Source: CAWAMD01 sp963783045 (lineage in GTDB: Bacteria > Actinomycetota > Nitriliruptoria > Nitriliruptorales > Nitriliruptoraceae). From it: 64,000 nucleotides of DNA. The translations under genes were made by a program, and so were the position numbers. Location: contig CAWAMD010000004.1 in assembly GCA_963783045.1 (NCBI GenBank), positions 62,001-126,000 of the forward strand, written 5' to 3'. Under the pieces are notes generated by a model. That model worked only from the letters and a program-made list of their open reading frames with translations, searched no databases and was not told where the DNA came from. Every line of letters starts with the position of its first letter. Position 1 is the first letter of the stretch. Shown piece by piece: positions 39,095 through 47,967 of the stretch.

Positions 39095-39168
39095 TACGTA
39101 ACGAGCACGACCACGACCGGCACCGCGATGGCGGGGCTGGCCGTGAGCTCGGGACGCAGCGCGTGCAT
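39094..39168 (-). CDS. Leader peptide of the ilvBNC operon
   Basis: A 24-codon frame starts at ATG 39168 with GAGGA just upstream and stops at TAG 39096-39094. The peptide begins MHALRPEL and ends [11 protein letters not shown]: six Val, three Leu and one Ile, with four consecutive Val codons (GTC GTG GTC GTG) close to the stop. It lies 113 bases before ilvB and is followed at once by two stem-loops. This is the classical layout of a branched-chain amino acid attenuator, also known from other actinobacterial ilvBNC operons. It is too short for ordinary gene finders. Confidence 0.75.
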   Translation of the reverse strand: MHALRPELTASPAIAVPVVVVLVT

Positions 39169-39243
39169 GGTTCCTCGATGTCTTGCCGGGTCGTGCACCG
39201 GGTGGTACGCCGCCCGCGCGCTGAGCGCCCGGACCGCGGTGGA

Positions 39244-39273
39244 AGGGTCGCGCACTCCAGCCCCCCGCGTCAA
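39244..39273 (-). promoter_or_regulatory. Promoter candidate for the ilvBNC operon
   Basis: TTGACG (39273-39268 on the minus strand) is a good -35 element. With an 18-base spacer the -10 position reads GACCCT (39249-39244), a poor match. It lies about 75 bases upstream of the leader peptide start, a sensible distance. The rest of 38981-39331 holds only the leader peptide and its hairpins. Confidence 0.3.
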
Positions 39274-39331
39274 GTCCTGCGGCGGTCCGGCGGCGCCGAT
39301 GGGCCGGCACGCTCAGGCGCAAGGGGCGCGG

Positions 39332-41203
39332 TCAGGCGGGACGCGTCAGTGCCTTGCGGGTCGCCGCAGCGATCCCGGCGCCGTCGAGCCCGAGCTCGGC
39401 GAGGATTCGGCCCGGCGACGAGTGCGGGATGTAGGTGTCGGGGACGCCGAGGCGCAGGACGGGCGGGGCCTCGACCACGCCGGTCCGCTCCGTGAGCTTG
39501 TCCGTGAAGTAGCTGCCGGCGCCACCGCTGACCACGCCGTTCTCGATCGTCACGACGAGTGGCGCCGCCGAGGCGGCCTCCAGCAGGCGCTGGTCGACCG
39601 GCCGCACGGCACGGGCATCCCAGACCGCCGCCTCGATGCCGTCCTCGGCGAGCTGGTCGGCAGCCTCGAGGGTGGCGGCGAGCCGGTCGCCGTAGCTGAC
39701 GAGGCACACGTCCGCACCGTCGCGCAGCGTGCGCGCCTCGAGCCCCTGACCGGTCGAGCCGTCGAGCCGCACCGCCGACCCCTTCGGGAAGCGGATGGCG
39801 ACCGGCCCGTCGAGGTCCACCGCCTGACGCAGCATGACGCCCACCTCGGCCTGCGTCGAGGGTGCGAGCACCGTCATCGACGGGATGCGCAGGCACAGCG
39901 ACATGTCGAGGATCCCGTGGTGGGACGGGCCGTCGTCACCGGTGATCCCGGCCCGGTCGAACACGAACACGACGTGCTCGTCGTGGAGTCCGACGTCGAG
40001 GTTGGCCTGGTCGAAGGCGCGTGAGAAGAACGTCGAGTACACCGCCACGATCGGGATGCGGCCGGCCATCGCCATGCCGGCGGCCGACGTGACGGCGTGC
40101 TGCTCGGCGATGCCCACGTCGATGACCCGGTCGGGGTCGCGCTCGGCGAGCGGCAGCAGACCGGTGGAGCCCGGCATCGCGGCGGTCAGGGCGACGACCT
40201 CGGGCCGCTCATCGGCGATCTCGAGCAGCGCGTCCGTGAACGCCTGGGTCCAGGACGGTGCCTTGCGCTTCAGCGACCGGCCGGTCGCCACGTCGAAGGC
40301 GGAGGTGTCGTGCAGGCACTTCTCCGGGTCGGTCTCCGCCGGGCCGTAGCCGCGCCCCTTCTGGGTCAGCACGTGCACGAGCACCGGCCCGTCCTGGCGG
40401 GCCGCGAAGCGCAGGTACCGCTCGAGCTGGGGAACGTCGTGCCCGTCGACCGGCCCGGCGTAGCGCACACCGAGCGCCTCGACGAAGGACTGGAGGGTCG
40501 GCGCCTCGGAGACAGCGGTCTTGAGACCTTCGAGACCGGCGTCGGCCAGGCGCTCCGCCAGCGGCACCTTCGCGAGCAGCCGGTCGAAGCGGCTGCGCCA
40601 CGACCGGTAGCGGCCGCTGAACCGGAGCCGCGACACCTCGAAGGACAGCCGCGAGACGGTGTGCGCATAGGACCGTCCGTTGTCGTTGAGGACGACGGTG
40701 ACGGGGAGGCCGCTGTGGCCGAGGTTGTTCAGCGCCTCGTAGGCCATCCCACCCGTCAGCGCCCCGTCGCCGACGACCGCGACGATGCGTCGGCGCTCGG
40801 CGGCGGGCAGGTGCCGCTGGCCGGACGCGAGCCCGAACGCGTAGGAGAGCGCCGTGGAGGCGTGGCTGTTCTCGATCCAGTCGTGCGGCGACTCGGTGCG
40901 CGACGGGTAGCCGGAAAGCCCGCCGGCCTGACGGAGCACGCCGAACAGCTCCCGGCGGCCGGTGAGGATCTTGTGGACGTAGGACTGATGACCCGTGTCC
41001 CAGAGCAGGACGTCGCGGGGCGAGTCGAACGTGCGGTGCAGCGCGAGGGTGAGCTCGACCGCGCCGAGGTTGGATCCCAGATGGCCGCCGGTTCGCGACA
41101 CCGCGTCGATGATGAACTCGCGCAGCTCGGCGGCCAGCTCGGGCAGCTGGTCGGGACGCAGCGCCTTGAGGTCGGCCGGGGAGTTGAGGGTCTCGAGCAG
41201 CAC
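39332..41203 (-). CDS. dxs: 1-deoxy-D-xylulose-5-phosphate synthase
   Basis: Dxs makes DXP from pyruvate and glyceraldehyde-3-phosphate, the entry to the MEP isoprenoid pathway that IspH (10508-12016) finishes. The 623-residue TPP enzyme has GGHLGSNLGAVELTLALH, LLWDTGHQSYVHKILTGR, the TPP motif VVGDGALTGGMAYEALNNLG, VLNDNGRSYA, VIDVGIAEQHAVTSAAGMA with the catalytic Glu, and a C-terminal transketolase domain. The GTG at 41203, with GAGGA seven bases upstream, gives the usual start VLLETLNSPADLKAL. Upstream in-frame ATG codons fall in non-homologous sequence. Confidence 0.95.
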   Translation of the reverse strand: MLLETLNSPADLKALRPDQLPELAAELREFIIDAVSRTGGHLGSNLGAVELTLALHRTFDSPRDVLLWDTGHQSYVHKILTGRRELFGVLRQAGGLSGYPSRTESPHDWIENSHASTALSYAFGLASGQRHLPAAERRRIVAVVGDGALTGGMAYEALNNLGHSGLPVTVVLNDNGRSYAHTVSRLSFEVSRLRFSGRYRSWRSRFDRLLAKVPLAERLADAGLEGLKTAVSEAPTLQSFVEALGVRYAGPVDGHDVPQLERYLRFAARQDGPVLVHVLTQKGRGYGPAETDPEKCLHDTSAFDVATGRSLKRKAPSWTQAFTDALLEIADERPEVVALTAAMPGSTGLLPLAERDPDRVIDVGIAEQHAVTSAAGMAMAGRIPIVAVYSTFFSRAFDQANLDVGLHDEHVVFVFDRAGITGDDGPSHHGILDMSLCLRIPSMTVLAPSTQAEVGVMLRQAVDLDGPVAIRFPKGSAVRLDGSTGQGLEARTLRDGADVCLVSYGDRLAATLEAADQLAEDGIEAAVWDARAVRPVDQRLLEAASAAPLVVTIENGVVSGGAGSYFTDKLTERTGVVEAPPVLRLGVPDTYIPHSSPGRILAELGLDGAGIAAATRKALTRPA

Positions 41204-41408
41204 TGGCGTCCTCGTTGACGGCGGGCGGCGGTGGGTGACGGCGCCGTACGCGCGAGCCGACCTGATGGCCGTCGCCGGCAGACCCGTCATCGACCGCGCA
41301 TCGTACGCCCGACCGGGGGCGGGCGTCCCGTGGACGACTGAACAGTCGGGCGTCGGCCACACTGGCGGTCCTGGATCGTACGCCAGCGTCCGCGTCGGTG
41401 CGCGCCCC

Positions 41409-41472
41409 GTCCGCGGCGCGCCCCGCCCGCGGCGCGCGCCGTCCGCGGCGCGCGCCGTCCGCGGCGCGCGCC
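41409..41472. repeat. 16-bp tandem GC repeats between dxs and gatB
   Basis: Units of 16 bases begin at 41409, 41425, 41441 and 41457, each close to GTCCGCGGCGCGCGCC. They lie within the 334-base gap 41204-41537, upstream of dxs and downstream of gatB. No coding sequence is visible in the gap; it also holds the hairpin at 41483-41531. The repeats are self-complementary in part (CCGCGG, GCGCGC) and may simply reflect slippage. Confidence 0.65.
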
Positions 41473-41482
41473 GCGCCCCCGG

Positions 41483-41531
41483 GATACGTGCGGCGTTGTA
41501 CCCATGTGAGCGCGATAGGTCCGCACGTATC
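41483..41531. terminator. Long palindrome / terminator after gatB
   Basis: GATACGTGCGG (41483-41493) pairs perfectly with CCGCACGTATC (41521-41531) over a 27-base inner region. It starts seven bases after the gatB stop. The sequence aligns without gaps with the terminator at 62021-62070, sharing the ATACGTGCGG start, so the two are related repeats rather than independent hairpins. Confidence 0.65.
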
Positions 41532-41537
41532 GCGGGG

Positions 41538-43005
41538 CTACGACCCTTTGATGCTGCGGGCGAGCAGCTCGTTCGCGAGCTTCGGGTTCGCCTGCCCGCG
41601 GGTGGCCTTCATGACCTGCCCGACGAGCGCCCCGATGGCCTTGTCGTTGCCGCCCTTGATGGTCGCGACCGTGTCGGGGTTGTCGGCGATGACCTGGTCG
41701 ACGACGGCCTGCAGCTCGCCCTCGTCGGAGACCTGCTCGAGGCCGCGCTCCTTGGCGACCTGGGACGGCATCGACTCGCCGCGCGAGGTGATGACGCCCT
41801 CGAGGACCTCCTTCGCGAGCTTGTTCGACAGCGTGCCCGTCGTCGATCAGCGTGATGAGCTCGGCGACGTGTGCGCCGGACAGCCCGGACGCCTCGGGGT
41901 CGACGCCGGCGGCCGACAGCTGCCCGGTGACCTCGCCCGCGAGCCAGTTCGCCGCGGCCGGCGCGTCGGCGCCGGCGGCGGTCGCGTCGTCGTACCAGCG
42001 CAGCAGCACCGAGCCGACGACCGTGGCGGCCTGGGCGGCGGGGACGCCGGCCTCCTCGAGGCGCGCGCGGGCCGCCGCGGGCAGCTCCGGCAGGGTCGTG
42101 CGCAGCTCGTCGACCCAGTCGGCGGGGCTGGAGACCAGCACCAGGTCCGGGTCGGGGAAGTAGCGGTAGTCGGTGACCGTCTCCTTGCGGCGTAGCAGCT
42201 CGGACCGGCCGCGCTCCTCGTCCCAGTGCCGGGTCTCCATCGCGATGGTCCCGCCGTCGGACAGGACGTCGATCTGCCGGTCGGCCTCGTACGCGATGGC
42301 GCGCCCGATGGAGCGGATCGAGTTGATGTTCTTCATCTCGGTGCGGGTGCCGAGCGGCTCACCGTGGCGACGGACGGAGACGTTCGCGTCACAGCGGATC
42401 GAGCCCTCCTCCATCCGCGCATCGGAGATCCCGAGCGCCCGCACGATCCCCTGCAGCTCCCGGACGTAGGCCTGGGCGGTCTCGGGGTCGTGGATGTCAG
42501 GCCGGGAGACGACCTCGAGCAGCGGGATGCCGCAGCGGTTGTAGTCGATCAGCGACCGCTCCGCGCCGTGCAGCCGCCCGGTCGCGCCGAGGTGGAGCGA
42601 CTTGCCGGTGTCCTCCTCCATGTGGACGCGCTCGATACGCACGGTGCGGTGCTCGCCCTCCACGTCGAGGTCGAGGTGCCCGTCGGCGCACAGGGGGATG
42701 TCGTACTGGCTGATCTGGTAGTTCTTCGCCAGGTCGGGGTAGAAGTAGTTCTTCCGGTGGAACTGGCACTCCTCGACGATGCGGCAGTGCAGCGCCAGCC
42801 CGAGCCGTGCGGCGGAGGTGACGGCGGTCCGGTTGAGCACGGGCAGCGCGCCGGGCTGCCCGGTGCAGACCGGGCACACGCGCGTGTTCGGGTCGGCACC
42901 GAAGTCGGTGGTGCAGCCGCACCACATCTTCGTGCGGGTGTTCAGCTCGACGTGGACCTCGAGGCCGACGACGAGCTCCCAGCCTTCACGCACCTTCGTG
43001 ACCAT
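41538..43005 (-). CDS. gatB: Asp/Glu-tRNA amidotransferase subunit B, with an apparent frameshift
   Basis: GatB activates and amidates mischarged Glu-tRNA(Gln)/Asp-tRNA(Asn) with GatA and GatC. From ATG 43005 (GGAGG upstream) the frame gives the full family pattern: GLEVHVELNTRTKMWCGCTTDFG, CPVCTGQPGALPVLN, KNYFYPDLAKNYQISQYD, DYNRCGIPLLEVVSRPD. After LITLIDDG it runs into non-homologous Arg-rich sequence. The true C-terminus, with MPSQVAKERGLEQ and MKATRGQANPKLA, continues in another frame to a stop at 41538. Removing one G from the GGG at 41836-41838 restores a 488-residue protein. This is probably a sequencing or assembly indel in an essential gene, otherwise a recent lesion. Confidence 0.88.
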
Positions 43006-43020
43006 GGGTTCCTCCGCTCG

Positions 43021-44530
43021 TCAGCTCGCCGGCGCGGCCACGGCGTTGTGGCCGGACGGCACCGGGTCGAAGTGGATCTCCTGCTCGAGCGCCCAGGAGG
43101 CCCGGTACATCAGGTCGTCACGCAGCAGCGGGGCCATGATCTGGATGCCCGTCGGCAGCCCGTGGTCGTCGGTCCCCGAGGGTAGGGAGAGCGCCGGGAT
43201 GCCGGCGAGGCTGGCGGGGACCGTCGCCACGTCGTTGAGGTACATCGCGATCGGGTCGGCGGTCTTCGTCCCGAGCCCGAAGGCGACGCTCGGCGAGGTG
43301 GGGCTGACGAGCACGTCCGCCTGCGCGAAGGCCTGCTCGAAGTCGCGCATGATGAGCGTGCGCACCTTCGAGGCCTGCAGGTAATACGCGTCGAAGTAGC
43401 CCGACGACAGCGCGTGGGTGCCGATCATGATGCGGCGCTTGACCTCCGGCCCGAAGCCGGCGGCGCGGGTCTTCGCGTTCATCTCCTCGGCCGTGGGGGC
43501 GTCGACCCGCAGCCCGTAGCGCACGCCGTCGAAGCGGGCGAGGTTCGAGGACGCCTCCGACGGGGCGATGAGGTAGTAGGCCGGCAGCCCGTAGGGGGCG
43601 TGCGGCAGCGAGACCTCGACGATCTCGGCGCCGAGCGACTCGTAGACGTGCAGCGCGTCGCGGAAGCGGGCCTCCACGTCGGGCTCGTAGCCCTCACCCT
43701 GAAGCTCGGTGACCACGCCGATCTTCAGGCCCTCGACGCCGGCCTTCAGGTCGCGCAGCAGGTCGGGCATGTCCTCGGGGATCGAGGTGGAGTCCATCGG
43801 GTCGTGGCCGCCGATGACCGTGTGCAGCAGCGCGGCGTCCTCGACGGTCCGGGCGAAGGGGCCCGCCTGGTCGAGGGAGGACGCGAAGGCGACGAGCCCG
43901 TAGCGCGAGACCTGCCCGTAGGTCGGCTTGACCCCGACGAGCCCGCACAGGGCGGCGGGCTGGCGGATCGAGCCGCCGGTGTCGGTGCCGATCGACAGCG
44001 GCGCCATGCACCCGGCGACGGCCGCGGCGGACCCGCCGGACGAGCCGCCGGGCACGCGGTCCAGGTCCCACGGGTTGCGGGTCGGTCCGTAGGCCGAGTT
44101 CTCGGTGGACGAGCCCATCGCGAACTCGTCCATGTTCGTCTTGCCGAGGATCGACCACGCCGGCGTCGCGCAGCCGGCGGGTGACCGTCGCGTCGTAGGG
44201 TGGGTGCCAGCCCTCGAGGATCCGCGAGCCGACGGTCGTCGGGGCGCCCTTCATGGTGAGCACGTCCTTCAGCGCCAGCGGCACGCCGGCGAGCGGCCCG
44301 AGCTCGGCGCCGGCGACCCGTCGCTCGTCGATCTCCTCGGCAGCGGCCAGGGCCGCGTCGGTCGCGACGTGGAGGAACGCGTGCACGTCGGTCTCGCCGG
44401 GCGCCGCCGGGTCCCCGTCGACTGCCGCGATCCGGTCGAGGTGGGCCTGGGCGACCTCCCGGGCGTCGACGTCGCCGGCCTGCAGACGGCGGGAGAGCTC
44501 GGCCGCGGACAGCGTGATCAGCTCGGACAC
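43021..44530 (-). CDS. gatA: Asp/Glu-tRNA amidotransferase subunit A, with an apparent frameshift
   Basis: GatA is the amidase subunit that frees ammonia from glutamine. From GTG 44530 the frame gives [20 protein letters not shown] and [17 protein letters not shown] with the catalytic Lys, up to RLRDAGVV. The family continuation [19 protein letters not shown] is in another frame, which then runs intact through [13 protein letters not shown] and [12 protein letters not shown] (catalytic serines) to a stop at 43021. Deleting one base near 44152 restores a 502-residue protein. The break separates the Lys from the serines, so the gene as written cannot give active enzyme. It lies between gatC and gatB, 15 bases before gatB. 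Confidence 0.88.
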
Positions 44531-44532
44531 GC

Positions 44533-44829
44533 TCAGCCCTCCTCGGCGACGATGCGCGGGACCGCGAACCGGTCCTGCTCGGCCTCGGGTGCGCCAGCGA
44601 GGATGTCCTCCCGCGGAAGCGACGGGCGCGGCTCGTCGTCGCGCATGACGTTTCGCAGGGGGTAGGGGTGGGTGGTCGGCGGGACGTCGGTGGCGGCGAC
44701 CTCCCCGACCTGCTCGGCGTAGGTGAGGATCTCGGACAGCTGCGGGGCGAGCTGCGCGACCTCGTCGTCGGTCAGGTCGAGCCGGGCGAGCATCGCCACG
44801 TGTCGGACCTCTTCCTCGGAGAGTGCCAC
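44533..44829 (-). CDS. gatC: Asp/Glu-tRNA amidotransferase subunit C
   Basis: GatC is the small subunit that stabilises the GatA-GatB complex. The 98-residue protein starts [20 protein letters not shown] and has [15 protein letters not shown], the [19 protein letters not shown] segment and an [10 protein letters not shown] ending, all family features. The GTG at 44829 has AGGAGG close upstream; the frame is open for 140 further codons but without homology. It is first in gatC-gatA-gatB, with two bases before gatA, and shows no frameshift itself. Confidence 0.93.
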   Translation of the reverse strand: MALSEEEVRHVAMLARLDLTDDEVAQLAPQLSEILTYAEQVGEVAATDVPPTTHPYPLRNVMRDDEPRPSLPREDILAGAPEAEQDRFAVPRIVAEEG

Positions 44830-44953
44830 CGTGGCCTCCTGGCAACCGCTGGCGGTGGACGGACAGGGCCGCAGGCTAGCCAACGGTGCGCAGCACGCCC
44901 GACGCGGGGCCGAGCCGGATCGGCGGCCCTCGCAGGTGTCCCCGTCCGCCGGT

Positions 44954-44990
44954 CGACATCGAGCCTGCGTTTCTGCGACGCTCGATGTCG
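44954..44990. promoter_or_regulatory. Perfect inverted repeat between gatC and glgC
   Basis: CGACATCGAGC (44954-44964) is repeated inverted as GCTCGATGTCG (44980-44990) around a 15-base centre. It lies between two divergent genes, 24 bases before the glgC start. It could be an operator for glgC, or a member of the palindrome family seen at gene ends elsewhere in the window. The position at gene starts, not ends, favours an operator. Confidence 0.45.
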
Positions 44991-45013
44991 GACAGCGACC
45001 TGGGAGCAGCGCC

Positions 45014-46252
45014 ATGCCACGCGGCCCGAAGGTGCTCGGCGTCGTCCTCGCCGGCGGGGAGGGCAAGCGACTCTGGCCGCTGACCCGCGACCGTGCCAAG
45101 CCGGCGGTTCCCTTCGGTGGCTCGTACCGGCTCGTCGACTTCGCGCTGTCGAACCTCGCGAACGCGGGCATCCTCAAGATCGTCGTGCTGACGCAGTACA
45201 AGAGCCACAGCCTCGACGCGCACATCGCGAAGGCGTGGCGGATGTCGCCGCTGCTCGGCAACTACGTGACGCCCGTGCCGGCGCAGATGCGGGCCGGCAA
45301 GCGCTGGTTCCAGGGCTCCGCGGACGCGATCTACCAGAACCTGAACATCATCCGCGACGAGCGGCCCGACTACATCTGCGTGTTCGGGGCCGACCACATC
45401 TACCGGATGGACGCGGAGCAGATGCTCGAGGCGCACATCGCCTCGGGCGCGGACGTGACCGTGGCCGGGATCCGCGTCCCGGTCGAGGACGCCTTCCGGT
45501 TCGGGGTGATCGAGCCCGACGAGCACGGGCGGATCAGGGCCTTCCACGAGAAGCCGGAGGAGGCCACCGGGCTGTCCGACGACCCGTCGCAGGTCTTCGC
45601 TTCCATGGGCAACTACGTCTTCACGACCGCCGCGCTCGTCGGCGCCGTGTCGGCTGACAGCCGCGACGAGGCGTCGTCGCACGACATGGGCGGCAACATC
45701 ATCACCCGCATGGTCCGCGACGGCGGCGCAGCCGTCTACGACTTCAACGCGAACGACGTGCCGGGGGCCACCTCGATCGACCGGGCCTACTGGCGCGACG
45801 TCGGGACGATCGACGCGTACTACGACGCGCACATGGACCTGATCTCCGTGTCGCCGACGTTCAACCTCTACAACATGGACTGGCCGATCTACACCTGGCA
45901 CGACCCGCTGCCGCCGGCGAAGTTCGTGTTCGACGAGAAGGGCCGGCGGGGCGCGGCCCACGACTCGATGATCAGCGCCGGCACGATCGTCTCGGGCGGC
46001 ACGGTCCGGCGGTCGGTCGTCGGGCCGCGCTGCTTCGTGCACTCGTACGCGACCGTCGAGGACTCGGTCCTGTGCGCCCAGGTCGGCGTCGGCCGGGACG
46101 CGGTCATCCGCCGTGCGATCCTCGACAAGAACGTCGAGGTGCCGCCGGGCGCCACGATCGGCGTGGATCTCGAGCGCGACCGGGAGCGCTACCACGTGAC
46201 CGAGAGCGGGATCGTCGTCATCGGCAAGGGCGACAAGGTGGAGCCGAGCTGA
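45014..46252 (+). CDS. glgC: Glucose-1-phosphate adenylyltransferase
   Basis: GlgC makes ADP-glucose, the activated donor for glycogen and related alpha-glucans. The 412-residue protein starts [20 protein letters not shown]. It has [20 protein letters not shown] (nucleotidyltransferase), [42 protein letters not shown] and [18 protein letters not shown], followed by a left-handed beta-helix domain. The Arg/Lys-rich KPAVPFGG activator region is present. ATG 45014 has GGGAG upstream. It is followed after 11 bases by the glucosyltransferase gene, forming a two-gene glycogen operon. Confidence 0.96.
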   Translation: MPRGPKVLGVVLAGGEGKRLWPLTRDRAKPAVPFGGSYRLVDFALSNLANAGILKIVVLTQYKSHSLDAHIAKAWRMSPLLGNYVTPVPAQMRAGKRWFQGSADAIYQNLNIIRDERPDYICVFGADHIYRMDAEQMLEAHIASGADVTVAGIRVPVEDAFRFGVIEPDEHGRIRAFHEKPEEATGLSDDPSQVFASMGNYVFTTAALVGAVSADSRDEASSHDMGGNIITRMVRDGGAAVYDFNANDVPGATSIDRAYWRDVGTIDAYYDAHMDLISVSPTFNLYNMDWPIYTWHDPLPPAKFVFDEKGRRGAAHDSMISAGTIVSGGTVRRSVVGPRCFVHSYATVEDSVLCAQVGVGRDAVIRRAILDKNVEVPPGATIGVDLERDRERYHVTESGIVVIGKGDKVEPS

Positions 46253-46263
46253 AGGAGCACCGC

Positions 46264-47472
46264 GTGCCATCCCCCCGGGTCGCCCTGCTGACCCGCGAGT
46301 ACCCGCCGGAGGTCTACGGCGGCGCCGGCGTGCACGTCGAGCACCTCGCCGCGGCGCTCGCCGGCCAGGTCGACGTGGCGGTCCATCCCTTCGGCGCGCC
46401 ACGGGAGGATCCGCTGGTGGCGGCCACCTACCGCCCCTGGGACGCGCTGGACGGCGAGGCACCCCATCTCGCGGCGCTGCGCACCTTCTCCGTCGACCTC
46501 GCCATGACCGCCGGCGTCGAGGGGGCACAGCTCGTCCACTCGCACACGTGGTATGCGAACCTCGCCGGCCATCTCGCGAAGCTCACCTACGGCATCCCCC
46601 ACGTCGTGACGACGCACAGCCTCGAGCCGCTGCGTCCCTGGAAGGCCGACCAGCTCGGCGGTGGGTACGCGCTGTCGAGCTTCGCGGAGCGCACCGCGAT
46701 CGAGGCCGCGGACGCCGTGATCGCCGTGTCCGCCGGCATGCGCGACGACATCCTCGCCTGCTATCCGGGCGTCGCGCCCGAGCGGGTCCGGGTGATCCAC
46801 AACGGCATCGACCCGTCCGTGTACCGGCCGGTCCAGGACACCGCCGCGCTGGTCGACCACGGGATCGACCCCGACCGCCCGTCGGTCGTGTTCGTCGGTC
46901 GGATCACGCGACAGAAGGGGGTCGTGCACCTGCTCGACGCGGCCGAGCACCTGCACCCCGACGTGCAGCTCGTGCTGTGCGCCGGCGCGCCCGACACGCC
47001 GCAGATCGCGCAGGAGTTCCGCGACCACGTCGCCCGGCTGCGCGACACCGGGGCGGCCGTGGTGTGGATCGAGCAGATGCTCCCCCGGCCCGAGGTGGTG
47101 CAGATCCTGTCCCACGCGCGGGTGTTCGTCTGCCCGTCCATCTACGAGCCCTTCGGGATCGTGAACCTCGAGGCGATGGCCTGCGGGGCGCCGGTCGTCG
47201 CGAGCGCGGTGGGCGGGATCCCCGAGGTCGTGGCGGAGGGCGAGACCGGGCTGCTCGTCCGCTACGAGGCCACCGACGACGCACTGCGCTCCCCCGCCGA
47301 CCCCGACCGGTTCGCCCGGGACCTCGCGGCGCAGATCAACGCGCTGGTCGACGACCCGGCGCGGGCGGCCCGCATGGGCGCAGCGGGGCGTGCCCGCGTC
47401 GAGGAGCGCTTCAGCTGGACCGCGATCGCCGGCGCGACCGCGGACCTCTACCGCTCGCTCGTCGGCGGCTGA
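46264..47472 (+). CDS. Actinobacterial glycogen synthase / maltose-1-phosphate synthase
   Basis: This GT4-type GT-B glycosyltransferase of 402 residues is of the corynebacterial GlgA / mycobacterial GlgM type. It begins VPSPRVALLTREYPPEVYGG and has GGAGVHVEHLAAAL, HSHTWYANLAGHLAKL, TTHSLEPLRPWK and VIHNGIDPSVYRP. FVGRITRQKGVVHLLDA and the nucleotide-sugar-binding PSIYEPFGIVNLEAMACGAPVVAS complete the pattern. GTG 46264 has AAGGAG upstream. In mycobacteria the homologue next to glgC uses ADP-glucose to make maltose-1-phosphate; whether this one elongates glycogen or makes maltose-1-phosphate is open. Its 3-prime end overlaps the convergent DUF983 gene by 25 bases. Confidence 0.9.
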   Translation: MPSPRVALLTREYPPEVYGGAGVHVEHLAAALAGQVDVAVHPFGAPREDPLVAATYRPWDALDGEAPHLAALRTFSVDLAMTAGVEGAQLVHSHTWYANLAGHLAKLTYGIPHVVTTHSLEPLRPWKADQLGGGYALSSFAERTAIEAADAVIAVSAGMRDDILACYPGVAPERVRVIHNGIDPSVYRPVQDTAALVDHGIDPDRPSVVFVGRITRQKGVVHLLDAAEHLHPDVQLVLCAGAPDTPQIAQEFRDHVARLRDTGAAVVWIEQMLPRPEVVQILSHARVFVCPSIYEPFGIVNLEAMACGAPVVASAVGGIPEVVAEGETGLLVRYEATDDALRSPADPDRFARDLAAQINALVDDPARAARMGAAGRARVEERFSWTAIAGATADLYRSLVGG

Positions 47473-47900
47473 CCCGGCGGGCCGGGCAGCTGTTCGCGGC
47501 GGTCACGGTCGGCGATCGCCGTGATCGCATCGGCCTCCTCGGACGCGCTCGGCGGGTTGAAGGCCAGGTCGAGACCGACCCACACGGTCTTCGAGAACGG
47601 GTAGTAGACGACGGGGGTGAGACCGTTGACGATCAGCCCGGCGATGAGCAGGCCGTTCCAGGGCACGTCGGGCCAGGTGACGAGCATGCCGCCGACGAAG
47701 AGGAGGCCGAACAGCGCCTCGGTGACGGCGATGTTCACGATCATCGCACCGAGCCAGTAGCCCTCCTCGCGCTCGAAGCTGAACCCACACGTCGGGCACC
47801 GGTCACGGATGCGGAACCACGTCTCGAAGAGGTGCCCACCCCCGCAGTTCGGGCAGCGGCGGAGCGAGCCCCGCCACAGCCGGCGGATCCGCGTCAGCAT
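47448..47900 (-). CDS. DUF983 family membrane protein
   Basis: The 150-residue protein has the family pattern: RGSLRRCPNCGGGHLFETWFRIRDRCPTCGF with two CxxC pairs (rubredoxin-like zinc site), then FEREEGYWLGAMIVNIAVTEALFGLLF and WNGLLIAGLIVNGLTPVVYYPFSKTVW as two membrane segments. The function of DUF983 proteins is unknown. ATG 47900 is chosen because GAGGAGG lies just upstream and the zinc motif follows; the upstream open frame is Arg-rich filler. It is divergent from pncB and convergent with the glycogen synthase gene, which it overlaps. Confidence 0.88.
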   Translation of the reverse strand: MLTRIRRLWRGSLRRCPNCGGGHLFETWFRIRDRCPTCGFSFEREEGYWLGAMIVNIAVTEALFGLLFVGGMLVTWPDVPWNGLLIAGLIVNGLTPVVYYPFSKTVWVGLDLAFNPPSASEEADAITAIADRDRREQLPGPPGQPPTSER

Positions 47901-47967
47901 CCTCTGCCTCCTCGTTCGGCGGGCGCCACGTAGTCTCACGACCGTTCCCCGCAACCAAAGGATGCCG

